Part shown: positions 1-8,059 of the stretch, piece by piece
How positions within the stretch are numbered: position 1 is the first letter of the stretch
How the letters are laid out: every line of letters begins with the position of its first letter
Assembly (NCBI GenBank): GCA_021815785.1
Contig: JAKAZS010000034.1
Location: 1 to 32,373 of the forward strand
DNA from: a bacterium
GTDB lineage: Bacteria; Cyanobacteriota; Vampirovibrionia; Obscuribacterales; JAKAZS01
Length of the DNA stretch: 32,373 bases
Direction of reading: 5' to 3'
The notes under the pieces: model-generated
Told to the model about the DNA's origin: nothing
What the model saw: only the letters and a program-made list of their open reading frames with translations
Database searches by the model: none
Translations under genes and position numbers: made by a program

Positions 1-1
1 A

Positions 2-856
2 ATCATCTGGCTTCCCTGGTTTAATTTGTTCTTAGAAGCCTTACATGCTCCCCATCAGGTTTTTTATGTAACACGTAAAGCTACTTTGTGGTGGCCAATT
101 TATGCTTTAGTGGTAAGACTGCCTTTAAATTTTATTTTATTTTTAAGTGGTAAAAAAATAATTTTACCTTGTATATTATTATATGGTTCAGCAGCTGTTA
201 TCCTTTTGTTCAGTTTAAAAGGGCTATTTGTAAAAAATGCTAATGATAAAATGCTTAATTTCTCTAATAGCCAAGAGTTTAAAAGGCTAACAGTTGAATA
301 TCTTTGGCTTTGGCTGCTTGTTCCATCTCTTTTATTATGGGGATTGGATATTGTTAAAAATCAAAAATTGATTGAAATATCACGTTATAGCTATGCAATT
401 GCTCCTAGTGCTTTTATTTTAGGTGGCATAGGATTATATAATTTATCGCGACACTATTTAAAATTATTTAAATCGGTTATTTTAATTCAAATTATTTTTT
501 GCCTGATAAATACTAGTTATACTCATATAATTCCTCAAAAAGAGCCTTGGCAAAGTTTAGCAAATGATTTAAGCAAGTATAACCCTAAGGATTATTTTGT
601 TTTTGTCAGTCAATTCTATGATATTGTATGTTTGGATCGGTATTTAACTCGACCTTATCGCCAAATTGGGCTTTCTCCAGCTATGGAAGTAAAACAAATA
701 GAAAACATTTTTATAAAATTTAAGCCGGTTAAATTTATTTTAATTACCGCTCAAGAAGGCGAGGCCATAAAAAATATGTTACCGCATAATTTTAAAATGA
801 CAAGGCAAATAAATTACTTTCATGGTCTGCATCTGCGTGAATATGTTAGGTTTTAA
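2..856 (+). CDS. GT39/ArnT-like membrane glycosyltransferase, C-terminal part (5' truncated by window)
   Basis: The frame is open from base 2, so the TTG at 26 in the ORF track is an internal codon and the gene starts outside the window. The visible ~284 residues begin with an LPWF...FLEAL segment followed by hydrophobic helices (about residues 30-55, 60-75, 100-115, 130-145, 155-172). They include the SRYSYAIAPSAF stretch that resembles the RYxxxxxP segment late in the membrane domain of GT39/PMT/ArnT-type enzymes. A soluble C-terminal tail of about 100 residues follows, probably periplasmic. Enzymes of this family transfer a sugar from a polyprenyl-phosphate donor to lipid or protein acceptors on the outer face of the inner membrane. 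The catalytic acidic residues lie in the missing N-terminus, so substrate cannot be inferred. The neighbouring convergent GT2 gene could make such a donor. Family placement is by pattern only. Confidence 0.65.
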   Translation: MIWLPWFNLFLEALHAPHQVFYVTRKATLWWPIYALVVRLPLNFILFLSGKKIILPCILLYGSAAVILLFSLKGLFVKNANDKMLNFSNSQEFKRLTVEYLWLWLLVPSLLLWGLDIVKNQKLIEISRYSYAIAPSAFILGGIGLYNLSRHYLKLFKSVILIQIIFCLINTSYTHIIPQKEPWQSLANDLSKYNPKDYFVFVSQFYDIVCLDRYLTRPYRQIGLSPAMEVKQIENIFIKFKPVKFILITAQEGEAIKNMLPHNFKMTRQINYFHGLHLREYVRF

Positions 857-917
857 CACTAGTATTCTTGATGCAAAAAACCAATTATTTTTAGCGCAAG
901 CATATTAATTTACAATT

Positions 918-1715
918 TTAAGGTTGAAACAATCTGCTATTAAGCAGCTTTAATTTAGCTAAAAGGTAAATTAATAATACTCTTAAAACACCTAGACCAT
1001 AAATAATTGAACTGCCTAATTTAATTGAAGATGCTTCTGGAAAATAACGAGTTTCAACACCAATTTCAGCAATTTTAAAATTAAAGTAAACGGCTTGACA
1101 CAAAATTTCGGCATCAAAGACAAATGCTATTGAATTGCGCAAAAAAGGAACGGTTTCAAGAAATTTGCGACTATAAGCACGGTAACCAGTATGGAATTCA
1201 GACAAATTGGTGCCAAGGATTAAATTTTGGCAAAACGTTAGACAACGGTTAGCAATAAATTTATAGTAAGGCATGCCGCCTTTTAAGGCACCATTATTTA
1301 AAAATCTTGACCCAAGCACAATGTCCGCTTGTGAATTAATAATAGGGGCAATTAATTCAGGAATTTTACGGGGATCGTATTGATAATCAGGGTGAAGCAT
1401 AATAATAATATCAGCTTCATCGCGTAAAGCCTCAAGATAACAGGTTTTCTGATTACCACCATAGCCAACATTATGCGGATGTTCAACTACTTTAATATTT
1501 AAAGAACTGCCTATTTGAGCTGTATCGTCTTTAGAACAATCATCAACTAAGATTATTTCGGAAACTAGGCCATGAGGAATATCTTCAAAAGTTTTAAGTA
1601 AAGTTTTAGCAGCGTTGTAAGCTGGCATTGTTACAATAATTTTAATTTCTGGTTTTAAATTATTTATGCGGTTTTCTTTAGTTTTTATGTTATTTTGATA
1701 TTTTGTTAAGGTCAA
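918..1715 (-). CDS. Glycosyltransferase family 2, polyprenol-phosphate sugar transferase type
   Basis: A GT-A fold GT2 enzyme. Near the N-terminus is VTMPAYNAAKTL, then the nucleotide-binding VDDCSKDDT, a HNVGYGGNQK segment, MLHPDYQYDP in the metal-binding region, GSRFLNNGAL, and EFHTGYRAYSRKFL in the acceptor region. This set resembles dolichol/undecaprenol-phosphate mannosyl- or glucosyltransferases, which load a sugar onto a lipid carrier at the cytoplasmic membrane face. The C-terminus is hydrophobic (IIYGLGVLRVLLIYLLAKL), probably one membrane helix. The ORF track starts at 1772, but a TTG at 1715 preceded by GGGAG about 7 nt upstream is the better start. The upstream extension would overlap the divergent gene at 1744. 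Length is then about 265 aa. A product feeding the GT39-like enzyme next door is plausible but inferred. Confidence 0.85.
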   Translation of the reverse strand: MTLTKYQNNIKTKENRINNLKPEIKIIVTMPAYNAAKTLLKTFEDIPHGLVSEIILVDDCSKDDTAQIGSSLNIKVVEHPHNVGYGGNQKTCYLEALRDEADIIIMLHPDYQYDPRKIPELIAPIINSQADIVLGSRFLNNGALKGGMPYYKFIANRCLTFCQNLILGTNLSEFHTGYRAYSRKFLETVPFLRNSIAFVFDAEILCQAVYFNFKIAEIGVETRYFPEASSIKLGSSIIYGLGVLRVLLIYLLAKLKLLNSRLFQP

Positions 1716-1743
1716 AATTTTTCTCCCTTTATCTTTTAATATA

Positions 1744-3015
1744 ATGTTAGTGGTCAAGATGAATAAAGTCAATTTATTTAAATTAAAAACTTATAATAAT
1801 AGTATAAAAACATGTTTAACCCATCAATGGAATATGATGATTGGGCTAAGTTTCTTTATTCTAGAAGTGGTTTTTCTTACTTTATATGTTTTTAATTTTT
1901 GGTTTAGTTGTAATCTTAATACTTTAGTTCTATTAAGTTTTATTTTAATTTTAACTTTAGCTTTTATCCTTTTAGTCACCCTTGAACTAAATATTTTTAA
2001 TTTAATTGTTTATCCCTTACATAGAGGTAAGCCATTAATTGTATTTCGAGAGCTATTAAGCCTTGATAATCCTAATTATCCACCTGGTATAAGTTTTGGC
2101 TTAAAACATGTTCAGTTTCAGGTAATTAAAGAATTAAAGTTAAATTTTTGGGGTAATTTAGAAATTAAATCAGATTGTTTAACCGGATGTTTGAATAAGA
2201 TTCATAACGAAACCATTTTAACGATACCTTTTAGCTTAGCTAATTATCAAACGCAAGTTTTGTTAATTAATAAGATAAAAAATAATTGTTCCAATCTTAA
2301 ATTAAATAATAGATTAGTTAAATTTATGATTAAACCACCTTTAGCTGGTGCTAAACGAATGCATGGAGTGACTTTAATTATTTTACTGTATTTATTATTT
2401 GATATTAATTTTACTACCTTTAATTATTTAGAATTACTGAAAAACTATTATTATGCCACTAATCTTACTGAAACTCATGGTATTCCTGTGTCAGTGTATT
2501 TTCAAAAAGCCGATGCAATTGAAAAATTAAATCCACAATATTCTTATATCTGGCCTAGATTTTTTTCATCAAATCATATTATCAACAACTTGGCTTATTT
2601 AAAGTCAAAATATTATTTTCAAATTTATGATTATAACGATTGTTTAATGGTATTAAAAAACGGATTAGTAAGAGATGCTAAAAACTTTCGTTTAGAACTT
2701 GCTTATGCTCGTTATTTAAGTGCTTTAAAACATTATGATTTAGCTGATAAATCGCTAATTAAATCTAGTGAATTGCATAAAACTAAGCTTTTACCTAAAT
2801 TCTATCGTTTTAGCATGGCTATTAATTTAAATGATAAAGTAAAAGCTGATAAATTATATACTGATTTTAACCAGTCATTGACTAAAGACGTCTTTGGTGA
2901 CAAGCCTAAATGGCCTCCATTTAGTGGCAGTTTTCTCGATGATATTTGGTATCAGGAAGATTTTAATTATATTTTTGAAATGCTGTTAAATAAGGGTTAC
3001 GAGGTAAATAAATAG
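1744..3015 (+). CDS. Membrane protein of unknown function with TPR-like C-terminal half
   Basis: I do not recognise a family for this 423-aa protein. Residues about 30-55 and 60-85 form two strong membrane segments and about 208-225 a third. The segment between 90 and 200 looks soluble. The part after about 290 is helical with Ala/Tyr/Leu spacing like tetratricopeptide repeats (LELAYARYLSALKHYDLADK and neighbours). A membrane-anchored protein with an extracytoplasmic or cytoplasmic TPR-type scaffold is the most that can be said. It is divergent from the GT2 gene with less than 50 nt between starts, so the two share a very small promoter region. An ATG at 1759 is an equally possible start; neither start has a convincing ribosome binding site. 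The reading frame is intact and the codon use matches the neighbours. Confidence 0.7.
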   Translation: MLVVKMNKVNLFKLKTYNNSIKTCLTHQWNMMIGLSFFILEVVFLTLYVFNFWFSCNLNTLVLLSFILILTLAFILLVTLELNIFNLIVYPLHRGKPLIVFRELLSLDNPNYPPGISFGLKHVQFQVIKELKLNFWGNLEIKSDCLTGCLNKIHNETILTIPFSLANYQTQVLLINKIKNNCSNLKLNNRLVKFMIKPPLAGAKRMHGVTLIILLYLLFDINFTTFNYLELLKNYYYATNLTETHGIPVSVYFQKADAIEKLNPQYSYIWPRFFSSNHIINNLAYLKSKYYFQIYDYNDCLMVLKNGLVRDAKNFRLELAYARYLSALKHYDLADKSLIKSSELHKTKLLPKFYRFSMAINLNDKVKADKLYTDFNQSLTKDVFGDKPKWPPFSGSFLDDIWYQEDFNYIFEMLLNKGYEVNK

Positions 3016-3194
3016 CCTAAAGTTAATTCAGCCTTAATTAAGATAATTTGTTTTGTCTAAAATTTAATTACTTACACTATTACGATTTCACTAACTAAAA
3101 TAGACATTATTTCGGCTCGGCTTCTTATAATCAAGAAATGAATTCCAAGTAAAAAAAAAATTTATAATAAGCTAAGGCTCTTAAATAATAATAT

Positions 3195-3465
3195 TAAAAA
3201 CAAAAACACCATCTCAAATCAAGTTCGACGATGGTGTTTTTGCTACTATTTGGCTGCTTGTGGCTTACAAGCGTTAGTATTTCTTTATGCTTTAGCCAAA
3301 TATCACATAAAGCGGGCTGCTAGCCGATGTTTCCGGTGGGCGCCACCTGACGTTTCTACATTGCCCCTGGGCTCATCACAACTACTCGTTTGTTTCATTG
3401 CTCACCCTTATGCAATTAATATACCAGGGTTTTGCAGCAAGTTAAACTACCCCAAATAACATTTA
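3195..3465 (-). ncRNA. Candidate structured non-coding RNA (strand probably minus)
   Basis: This block is much more GC-rich than the surrounding DNA, especially 3310-3375, and holds many short helices. They are TATTTGG 3247-3253 with CCAAATA 3452-3458 (closing), GCTTGT 3256-3261 with ACAAGC 3267-3272, CTTTATG 3283-3289 with CATAAAG 3306-3312, GGTGG 3335-3339 with CCACC 3343-3347, CCCTGG 3365-3370 with CCAGGG 3424-3429, and ATTGC 3397-3401 with GCAAT 3412-3416. On the minus strand it runs into a terminator with a long U-tract (3202-3241). A minus-strand TTGAAA and TATTAA pair lies upstream in 3461-3525. The 69-aa ORF across it has no protein-like character. I could not match it to tmRNA, RNase P, SRP RNA or a riboswitch class I know. 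A faint likeness to the 5' half of 6S RNA on the plus strand is too weak to use. Confidence 0.4.
3202..3241 (-). terminator. Intrinsic terminator, 12-bp perfect stem, possibly bidirectional
   Basis: AAAAACACCATC at 3202-3213 pairs perfectly with GATGGTGTTTTT at 3230-3241 across a 16-nt loop. Read on the minus strand the stem is followed by a second T-run (GTTTTTGTTTTTAAT), which is the stronger direction and would end the candidate RNA at 3195-3465. On the plus strand it could also stop transcription from the membrane-protein gene ending at 3015, though it lies about 190 nt beyond that stop codon. Confidence 0.7.
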
Positions 3466-3527
3466 ATCTAATTGTCATAGTAATTAACTGTTAATAACTT
3501 TCAGTTTCCAAGCTTTCAAGCCTACCC

Positions 3528-3565
3528 AAGCTATGTTTTGGATATATTTATCCAAAACATAGCTT
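3528..3565. repeat. Perfect 17-bp inverted repeat with 4-nt loop
   Basis: AAGCTATGTTTTGGATA (3528-3544) is the exact reverse complement of TATCCAAAACATAGCTT (3549-3565), separated by TATT. No U-run follows on either strand, so this is not a standard intrinsic terminator. It sits between the candidate RNA and the ankyrin remnant. It could be a palindromic intergenic repeat, a transposon-end remnant or an RNA processing/stability hairpin; the sequence does not decide. Confidence 0.75.
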
Positions 3566-3587
3566 TAGAAATATCAAGGGTTTTTAA

Positions 3588-3943
3588 ATCACAATTGATC
3601 TTAACTTGGTTAAGCTTTTATTAGATTATCAGGCGAAGCCTAATGGTACTTTTAATAACTTAAGTGCTTTGGCTTGTGCTTGTGTTTCAACGCAGGATGT
3701 GACAGTCCCTCAACTGTTATTAGCCAAGGGGGCTTTACCTAATATTACAGCTAATTCTGATAGCCCAATGTGGCAGGCTTGTGCATATGCAAGTCATGTA
3801 AGTGCTAATACGCAAATTTTAGATTTATTGTTGGCTCATAAAGCTTTTATCGATCCAGTTGATGATTCTATCCTTGGCCACCCCCAAATCCCCAAAATGT
3901 GCTTGAATTAGTTAAGAGTAGAAATTGGCTACCTAAAAATTAA
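3588..3943 (+). pseudogene. Ankyrin-repeat protein remnant (5' truncated, 3' frameshifted)
   Basis: The ORF track gives 101 aa from a TTG at 3606, but the frame is open back to 3588 with no good start or ribosome binding site, and it begins in the middle of an ankyrin repeat (DLNLVKLLLDYQAKPN). Two further helix pairs follow: TVPQLLLAKGALPN and ANTQILDLLLAHKAFID. After the CCCCAAAA run near 3892-3899 the ORF falls into a short unrelated tail (PKMCLN). Shifting frame there restores a plausible ankyrin-like ending, NVLELVKSRNWLPKN, that stops at 3943. So what remains is about three repeats with the N-terminus missing and a probable indel in a homopolymer-like run. A live small ankyrin protein with an unusual start cannot be excluded. 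A sequencing error in the run would explain the shift but not the missing 5' end. Confidence 0.55.
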
Positions 3944-3959
3944 GAGTTAGCCTAATATA

Positions 3960-3996
3960 AAAATTTATTTGAAATTTTAATGTTCAAATAAATTTT
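3960..3996 (-). terminator. Hairpin terminator between ankyrin remnant and response regulator operon
   Basis: AAAATTTATTTGAA (3960-3973) pairs with TTCAAATAAATTTT (3983-3996) around a 9-nt loop. On the minus strand the stem continues into TTTTTATA, which suits termination of the operon that ends with the response regulator at 4175, about 180 nt upstream in that direction. It could also act on the plus strand after the ankyrin remnant. The stem is almost all A/T, so its strength is uncertain. Confidence 0.5.
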
Positions 3997-4174
3997 ATTA
4001 AATCGTTTATAATTATCTTAGTTCTTTGCTGATTTTCATCATTTACGCTAGTTTGTTTTTGACAAAGTACAATTGTATTGTTTGAAAAGTTGGATTCACC
4101 TGTCAAAAGTAGGATCCGTAAAAGAGAAAATATTTTATGATACTGTCAGTAGTGTTACAACAAGAGTGGAGTTA

Positions 4175-4891
4175 TTATTCGTATTCACCTTTGTTATAGC
4201 CTTCAGCTACTAACTGATAGCCACCACCATAAACCGTTCTTACATATTTACGTTCAGCTGTTTCAATGCGGGTACGTAAATGGCGGATATGGACACGAAT
4301 GGTATCAACATCATCATCAGGTGCATAACCCCAAACTTCTTCGAGTAATTTGCCAGTTGATACTGTCTGACCATGATGTTGCATAAGGCAGTGTAAAATT
4401 TCAAATTCTGTTGGGGTTAATTTGATAACTCTTTCACCTATTTTAGCCTGTAAATTTTCCGGGATTAATGTAATTTCGCCAGCCGTTAATATTTCTGGTA
4501 ATGTTGATGATTTTGGTGCTGAGCTTGATCGTCTTAAGAGCGCGCGAACTCTAACTTGTAACTCGGCAATTTCGAATGGTTTCACCAGATAATCGTCAGC
4601 TCCTGAATCAAAGCCGGTAATTTTATCTTTAGTCATGCCTAGAGCCGTTAGTAAAATAACGGGAATACTATGGGTATGTTGGTTTTGTCTTAATCTTTGA
4701 CAAACGGTAAACCCATCAAGATCGGGCATCATTACATCAAGAATAACTAAATCGGGTCGGTGTTGTTGGGCAAGCGCCAGACCTTTAATACCATCACTAG
4801 CCGTATAGATTTGATGTCCTTGCATTTCCAGGTTCACCTTAACTAATTCGACGATTGATTGATCATCATCAATTACTAGAATTCTTGCCAC
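4175..4891 (-). CDS. OmpR/PhoB-family response regulator (receiver + winged helix)
   Basis: At 238 aa this is a normal-length OmpR-class DNA-binding response regulator. The receiver domain (about 1-118) shows the acidic pocket ILVIDDD (D8-D10), the phospho-acceptor D52 in [13 protein letters not shown]82 in LLTALG and K104 in DDYLVKPFE. The effector domain (about 138-234) has the winged-helix signature ending in [11 protein letters not shown] and [13 protein letters not shown]. The start is GTG at 4891, with AAGGAG 7 nt upstream. It lies 18 nt after the HtrA-like protease gene and is probably the last gene of the operon. No histidine kinase is encoded in the window, so it is an orphan here. 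Its place next to an envelope protease suggests, but does not show, an envelope-stress role. Similar proteins in Cyanobacteria include RpaB/RpaA-type regulators; the exact ortholog cannot be told. Confidence 0.93.
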   Translation of the reverse strand: MARILVIDDDQSIVELVKVNLEMQGHQIYTASDGIKGLALAQQHRPDLVILDVMMPDLDGFTVCQRLRQNQHTHSIPVILLTALGMTKDKITGFDSGADDYLVKPFEIAELQVRVRALLRRSSSAPKSSTLPEILTAGEITLIPENLQAKIGERVIKLTPTEFEILHCLMQHHGQTVSTGKLLEEVWGYAPDDDVDTIRVHIRHLRTRIETAERKYVRTVYGGGYQLVAEGYNKGEYE

Positions 4892-4909
4892 TTGTATTCT
4901 CCTTATCTT

Positions 4910-5983
4910 TTAAGTTGAACTAACTCCTAATTTTACCGTTACTTGTTTAAGTTTGCCGTTACGTAAAACATTAATTGTAACATTTTGGCCGGGTTTCTTT
5001 TTCTCTAAATATGATAGCAAATCATCAACACTTTGAATCTTTTGATTGTCAATACCTACAATTATATCAGCTTGGGTGCTGTCAACTGATTGAATGGTGA
5101 AAGGTCCTTGTTGATAGACTACTAGCTTCGGACCAGATAATCCAGCTTGGGCTGCTGGACCATTGGGATCAAGTTTGACAATTTTTAAGCCTAATTCAGT
5201 TGGCTGAAAAGCCAATATGCCTAAATCGGGTCTTATAATTCCATGATTAGCTATTAATTCAGGTATGATGCCTTTAGCAATATTTATGGGGATAGCAAAA
5301 CCAATGCCGGATGATTGACCGGACCTACTTAAAATAGCAGTAGTAATGCCAACCATTTTACCTTGACTGTCAAGCAGTGGTCCGCCAGAATTTCCGGGAT
5401 TGATGGCCGCGTCAGTTTGGATTACTCCTTTAATCATTCTGCCGGTTTCGGTTTTAAGTGTGCGCCCCAGGCTTGATACTATGCCTACGGTAAGAGTTCT
5501 GGTTAAGCCAAACGGGTTGCCAATAGCTAAGACTTTGCGACCTACTTCTAATTGGTTGGAATCACCAAAAGGAATTATGGTTAATTTTATATTTTTTGGT
5601 GGATCGATTTTTAGTATGGCAATGTCATTGGATGGATCACAGCCAACAATTGTTGCTCTAAGGCTTAAGCCATCAAACAAGGTGACACTAATATTTTGAG
5701 CTCGTTCAATAACATGGTTATTTGTTAAAATATAGCCATCGTTAGATATTATTGTGCCGGACCCCATACCTTCTTTGGGTGAAACATTAAAAAATAAATC
5801 TTCAGCTGTAGCAATAGTTGAAATATTAACTACAGCTTTATTGCACGTCTTATAAACTTTTATATTTACAAGTTCTTCGGGTAAAAGCGTTAATTTAGTA
5901 TTGTTAGTTGTTGGCGATTTAGACCAGACTGGTGTGTTTAAATTAATAATTAATAATATTAATAATGAAATAGTTTTTTTCAA
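4910..5983 (-). CDS. HtrA/DegP-like serine protease with one PDZ domain
   Basis: A 357-aa exported protease. Residues 1-21 are a Sec signal peptide (MKKTISLLILLIIN...VWS). The trypsin-like domain carries the complete triad: H90 in ILTNNHVIE, D120 in PSNDIAILKID and S199 in INPGNSGGPLL. A single PDZ domain occupies about residues 265-352 (ADIIVGIDNQKIQSVDDLLS), making it DegS/HhoA-like rather than the two-PDZ DegP. It should degrade or refold damaged proteins in the periplasm. The start is TTG at 5983 with AAGGA 8 nt upstream; this TTG overlaps the plsY stop (TTGA), so translation is probably coupled. It lies within the operon ending with the response regulator. There are two cysteines in the mature part (in YKTCNKA and VGCDPSND), which might form a disulphide; this is speculative. 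Confidence 0.94.
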   Translation of the reverse strand: MKKTISLLILLIINLNTPVWSKSPTTNNTKLTLLPEELVNIKVYKTCNKAVVNISTIATAEDLFFNVSPKEGMGSGTIISNDGYILTNNHVIERAQNISVTLFDGLSLRATIVGCDPSNDIAILKIDPPKNIKLTIIPFGDSNQLEVGRKVLAIGNPFGLTRTLTVGIVSSLGRTLKTETGRMIKGVIQTDAAINPGNSGGPLLDSQGKMVGITTAILSRSGQSSGIGFAIPINIAKGIIPELIANHGIIRPDLGILAFQPTELGLKIVKLDPNGPAAQAGLSGPKLVVYQQGPFTIQSVDSTQADIIVGIDNQKIQSVDDLLSYLEKKKPGQNVTINVLRNGKLKQVTVKLGVSST

Positions 5984-6588
5984 ATTTTTGCTTCCTTATT
6001 GTGGATAATTCTAATTATATTGTCTTTATGCCGAAAACTTACAAAAATAAAGCCAAGTAAGCAATAAAGTGTAAATGGTAAGGGGTTTTTAAATAAGTAC
6101 ATTAAAATAATGGTAAGAAAAGAAGTCAATAGGGATGCCAAGGAAACGATGCGAAAAATTATAACAATAGTAAACCAAAAGATGAAACTTAAAAATCCCA
6201 CTCGATAATCTAGGGCAAAAATTGTGCCAAGTCCAGTTGCGGCACTTTTACCACCGGACCAGTTTAAAAATATTGATTTACTATGGCCAAGCATAGCCAT
6301 AAAAGCAATTATTAAGGCAATATATGTATAGTTTAGCGTGATAAGTTTACTATTGGTATTTAGTTGTAAATAAATTATTAATGGTAGATAACCTTTTAAA
6401 AAATCCAGGATAAATACTAAAACACCAGCTTTTTTGGAAACACAACGATAAACGTTGGTGGCTCCAGTAGATTTTGACCCTAGTTCGCGAATATCTAGGC
6501 CATAAATATATTTGGCAATTAAATAACCAAAGGGAATCGCGCCTAATAAATAACTTAGCAATATAAAACCTAAATCTAAACCAGTCAA
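5980..6588 (-). CDS. plsY: Glycerol-3-phosphate acyltransferase PlsY
   Basis: A polytopic 202-aa membrane enzyme that transfers an acyl group from acyl-phosphate to glycerol-3-phosphate, giving lysophosphatidate, the first step of phospholipid synthesis. The three PlsY motifs are present: GSKSTGATNVYR near residue 37, GHSKSIFLNWSGGKSAATGLG near 100, and FRHKDNIIRI near the C-terminus. Motif 2 reads GGKS where many bacteria have GGKG; the S form with ATGLG is familiar from cyanobacterial PlsY proteins and supports that affiliation. The start is TTG at 6588, 5 nt after the der stop, with an AGAGG motif inside the end of der. Its stop overlaps the start of the htrA-like gene by 4 nt. The companion plsX is not in the window. 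Confidence 0.95.
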   Translation of the reverse strand: MTGLDLGFILLSYLLGAIPFGYLIAKYIYGLDIRELGSKSTGATNVYRCVSKKAGVLVFILDFLKGYLPLIIYLQLNTNSKLITLNYTYIALIIAFMAMLGHSKSIFLNWSGGKSAATGLGTIFALDYRVGFLSFIFWFTIVIIFRIVSLASLLTSFLTIILMYLFKNPLPFTLYCLLGFIFVSFRHKDNIIRIIHNKEAKI

Positions 6589-6593
6589 TGCTT

Positions 6594-8030
6594 TTATTTC
6601 CTCTTATTGATTTTTGGTCGAACAAATAAACGAATCGGCGTGCCTTTAAAATCAAAAGCTTCTCTGATTTTACGTTCAAGATAAGTTTCATAGCTTGGCT
6701 GGAATACTCCCTTATCATTTACAAATAAGACAAAGGATGGTGGGCTGACACTGACTTGAGTTACATAATAAACCTTTAATCGTTTTCCGCGTTTTAATGC
6801 TGGTGGCGGACTTAAGGTAAGCGCTTTATGAATCACCTCATTTAGCGGGCTGGTGCCAACTCGGAATTTTGAAGATTTATAAGCTAATTCAACGGCTTCA
6901 AATATTTTGGGTAAATTACTTTCTTTTAAAGCACTTAAAAATAGGATTGGCGCAAAATTTAAATTGCGTAAATGCGTTCTGATTTCATCGGTCATATTTT
7001 TACGTAACGTTTTATCTTCAATAAGGTCCCATTTGTTTACCACGATTACACAAGCTTTACCAGATTCAACGATTTTTGCGGCAATTTTTTGATCTTGATC
7101 AGTTATCATCAAAGTTGCGTCTATGACTAAAACGGCAACATCACAGGCACTTAATGATTTTAATGCACGCACAACGGCAAAGCCTTCTAGGCTATAGCCA
7201 ACTTTAGATTTCTTGCGAATTCCTGCGGTATCAACTAAGCAGTAATTACGGTTTTTATAAGTTGTTTCCCAGTTAACACTGTCTCGGGTAGTGCCAGAAA
7301 TGCTATCGACAATACTTCGATGTTTTTTGAGCAAAGCATTAAATAAACTTGATTTTCCGGCGTTAGGTTTACCAATTAAGCAAAAATTAATGGTTGCAGT
7401 ATCAATATTTACAGTGTTTTCGTCGTTTTCAATTAGATCAAGGGTCAGTAAATCATCAAAATTTTCATTTTCAATATTTTCGTATAAGTCAATAATTTCA
7501 AATTTCTTTTTAGTCTTATGATGATTGGGGTCGATTTTATTGACTACAATATCCAGCAAATCGCCGACCCCAAGATCGCCACGTAAAGCTGATAATGATA
7601 CTAATTCATTAAAGCCAAATTGATGAAATTCAGCGGTGTTAATTTCTTCTTTAATTGAGTCAATTTTATTTACGGCTAGGATAACTTGGGTTTTATTTTG
7701 GCGACGGATTAAATTAGCAATATCATGGTCTCCAGGCATAAGTCCGGTTTTGCCATCAACTAAAAAAATAACAATGTCACTTTCTTCAATAGCCGCTTGA
7801 GTCTGTAATAATACTTGTTTATTTAAATTGTCTTGAGATAGCGTATCGACACCGCCGGTATCGATAATAATAAAATGTTGGCCACACCATTCAATTTCAT
7901 GATAAATCCGGTCGCGGGTAACACCAGCCACCTTGTCGATGATGGCATGGCGTTTCTGCGCCAGTCGGTTAAACAGGGTTGATTTGCCCACATTTGGTCT
8001 ACCAATAATAGCTACTATGGATTTTTCCAT
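6594..8030 (-). CDS. der: Ribosome-assembly GTPase Der (EngA), double G domain
   Basis: At 478 aa this is the usual Der architecture. The first G domain has the P-loop GRPNVGKS at about residues 10-17, the DTGG switch and NKID. The second has GKPNAGKS near 220, DTAGI and VNKWD. A C-terminal KH-like domain follows, containing SPPSFVLFVNDKG and the conserved ending SYETYLERKIREAFDFKGTP. The linker between the G domains is long and acidic (ENIENENFDDLLTLDLIEND). Der is an essential GTPase in 50S subunit maturation. The ATG at 8030 has AAGGA just upstream and is well supported. It is the second gene of the minus-strand operon, 29 nt after the J-domain gene and 5 nt before plsY. All nucleotide-binding residues look intact. 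Confidence 0.97.
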   Translation of the reverse strand: MEKSIVAIIGRPNVGKSTLFNRLAQKRHAIIDKVAGVTRDRIYHEIEWCGQHFIIIDTGGVDTLSQDNLNKQVLLQTQAAIEESDIVIFLVDGKTGLMPGDHDIANLIRRQNKTQVILAVNKIDSIKEEINTAEFHQFGFNELVSLSALRGDLGVGDLLDIVVNKIDPNHHKTKKKFEIIDLYENIENENFDDLLTLDLIENDENTVNIDTATINFCLIGKPNAGKSSLFNALLKKHRSIVDSISGTTRDSVNWETTYKNRNYCLVDTAGIRKKSKVGYSLEGFAVVRALKSLSACDVAVLVIDATLMITDQDQKIAAKIVESGKACVIVVNKWDLIEDKTLRKNMTDEIRTHLRNLNFAPILFLSALKESNLPKIFEAVELAYKSSKFRVGTSPLNEVIHKALTLSPPPALKRGKRLKVYYVTQVSVSPPSFVLFVNDKGVFQPSYETYLERKIREAFDFKGTPIRLFVRPKINKRK

Positions 8031-8059
8031 GGTTTCCTTAATAAATGAAAGAAGATTAT

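Noticed and set aside
3250-3459. 69-aa ORF on the plus strand
   Set aside because: It coincides with the GC-rich helical block, has no ribosome binding site and no protein-like pattern; RNA structure explains the sequence better.
3195-3465. Assignment to tmRNA, RNase P RNA, SRP RNA, cobalamin or other riboswitch
   Set aside because: None of the hallmark sequences I know for these (for example GAGGAAAGTCC, the SRP apical loop, a CCA-ended tRNA-like domain) is present on either strand; a partial 6S-like match is too short to claim.
6350-6718. 122-aa minus-strand ORF overlapping plsY and der
   Set aside because: It overlaps two strongly supported genes in another frame and has no recognisable features; a shadow.
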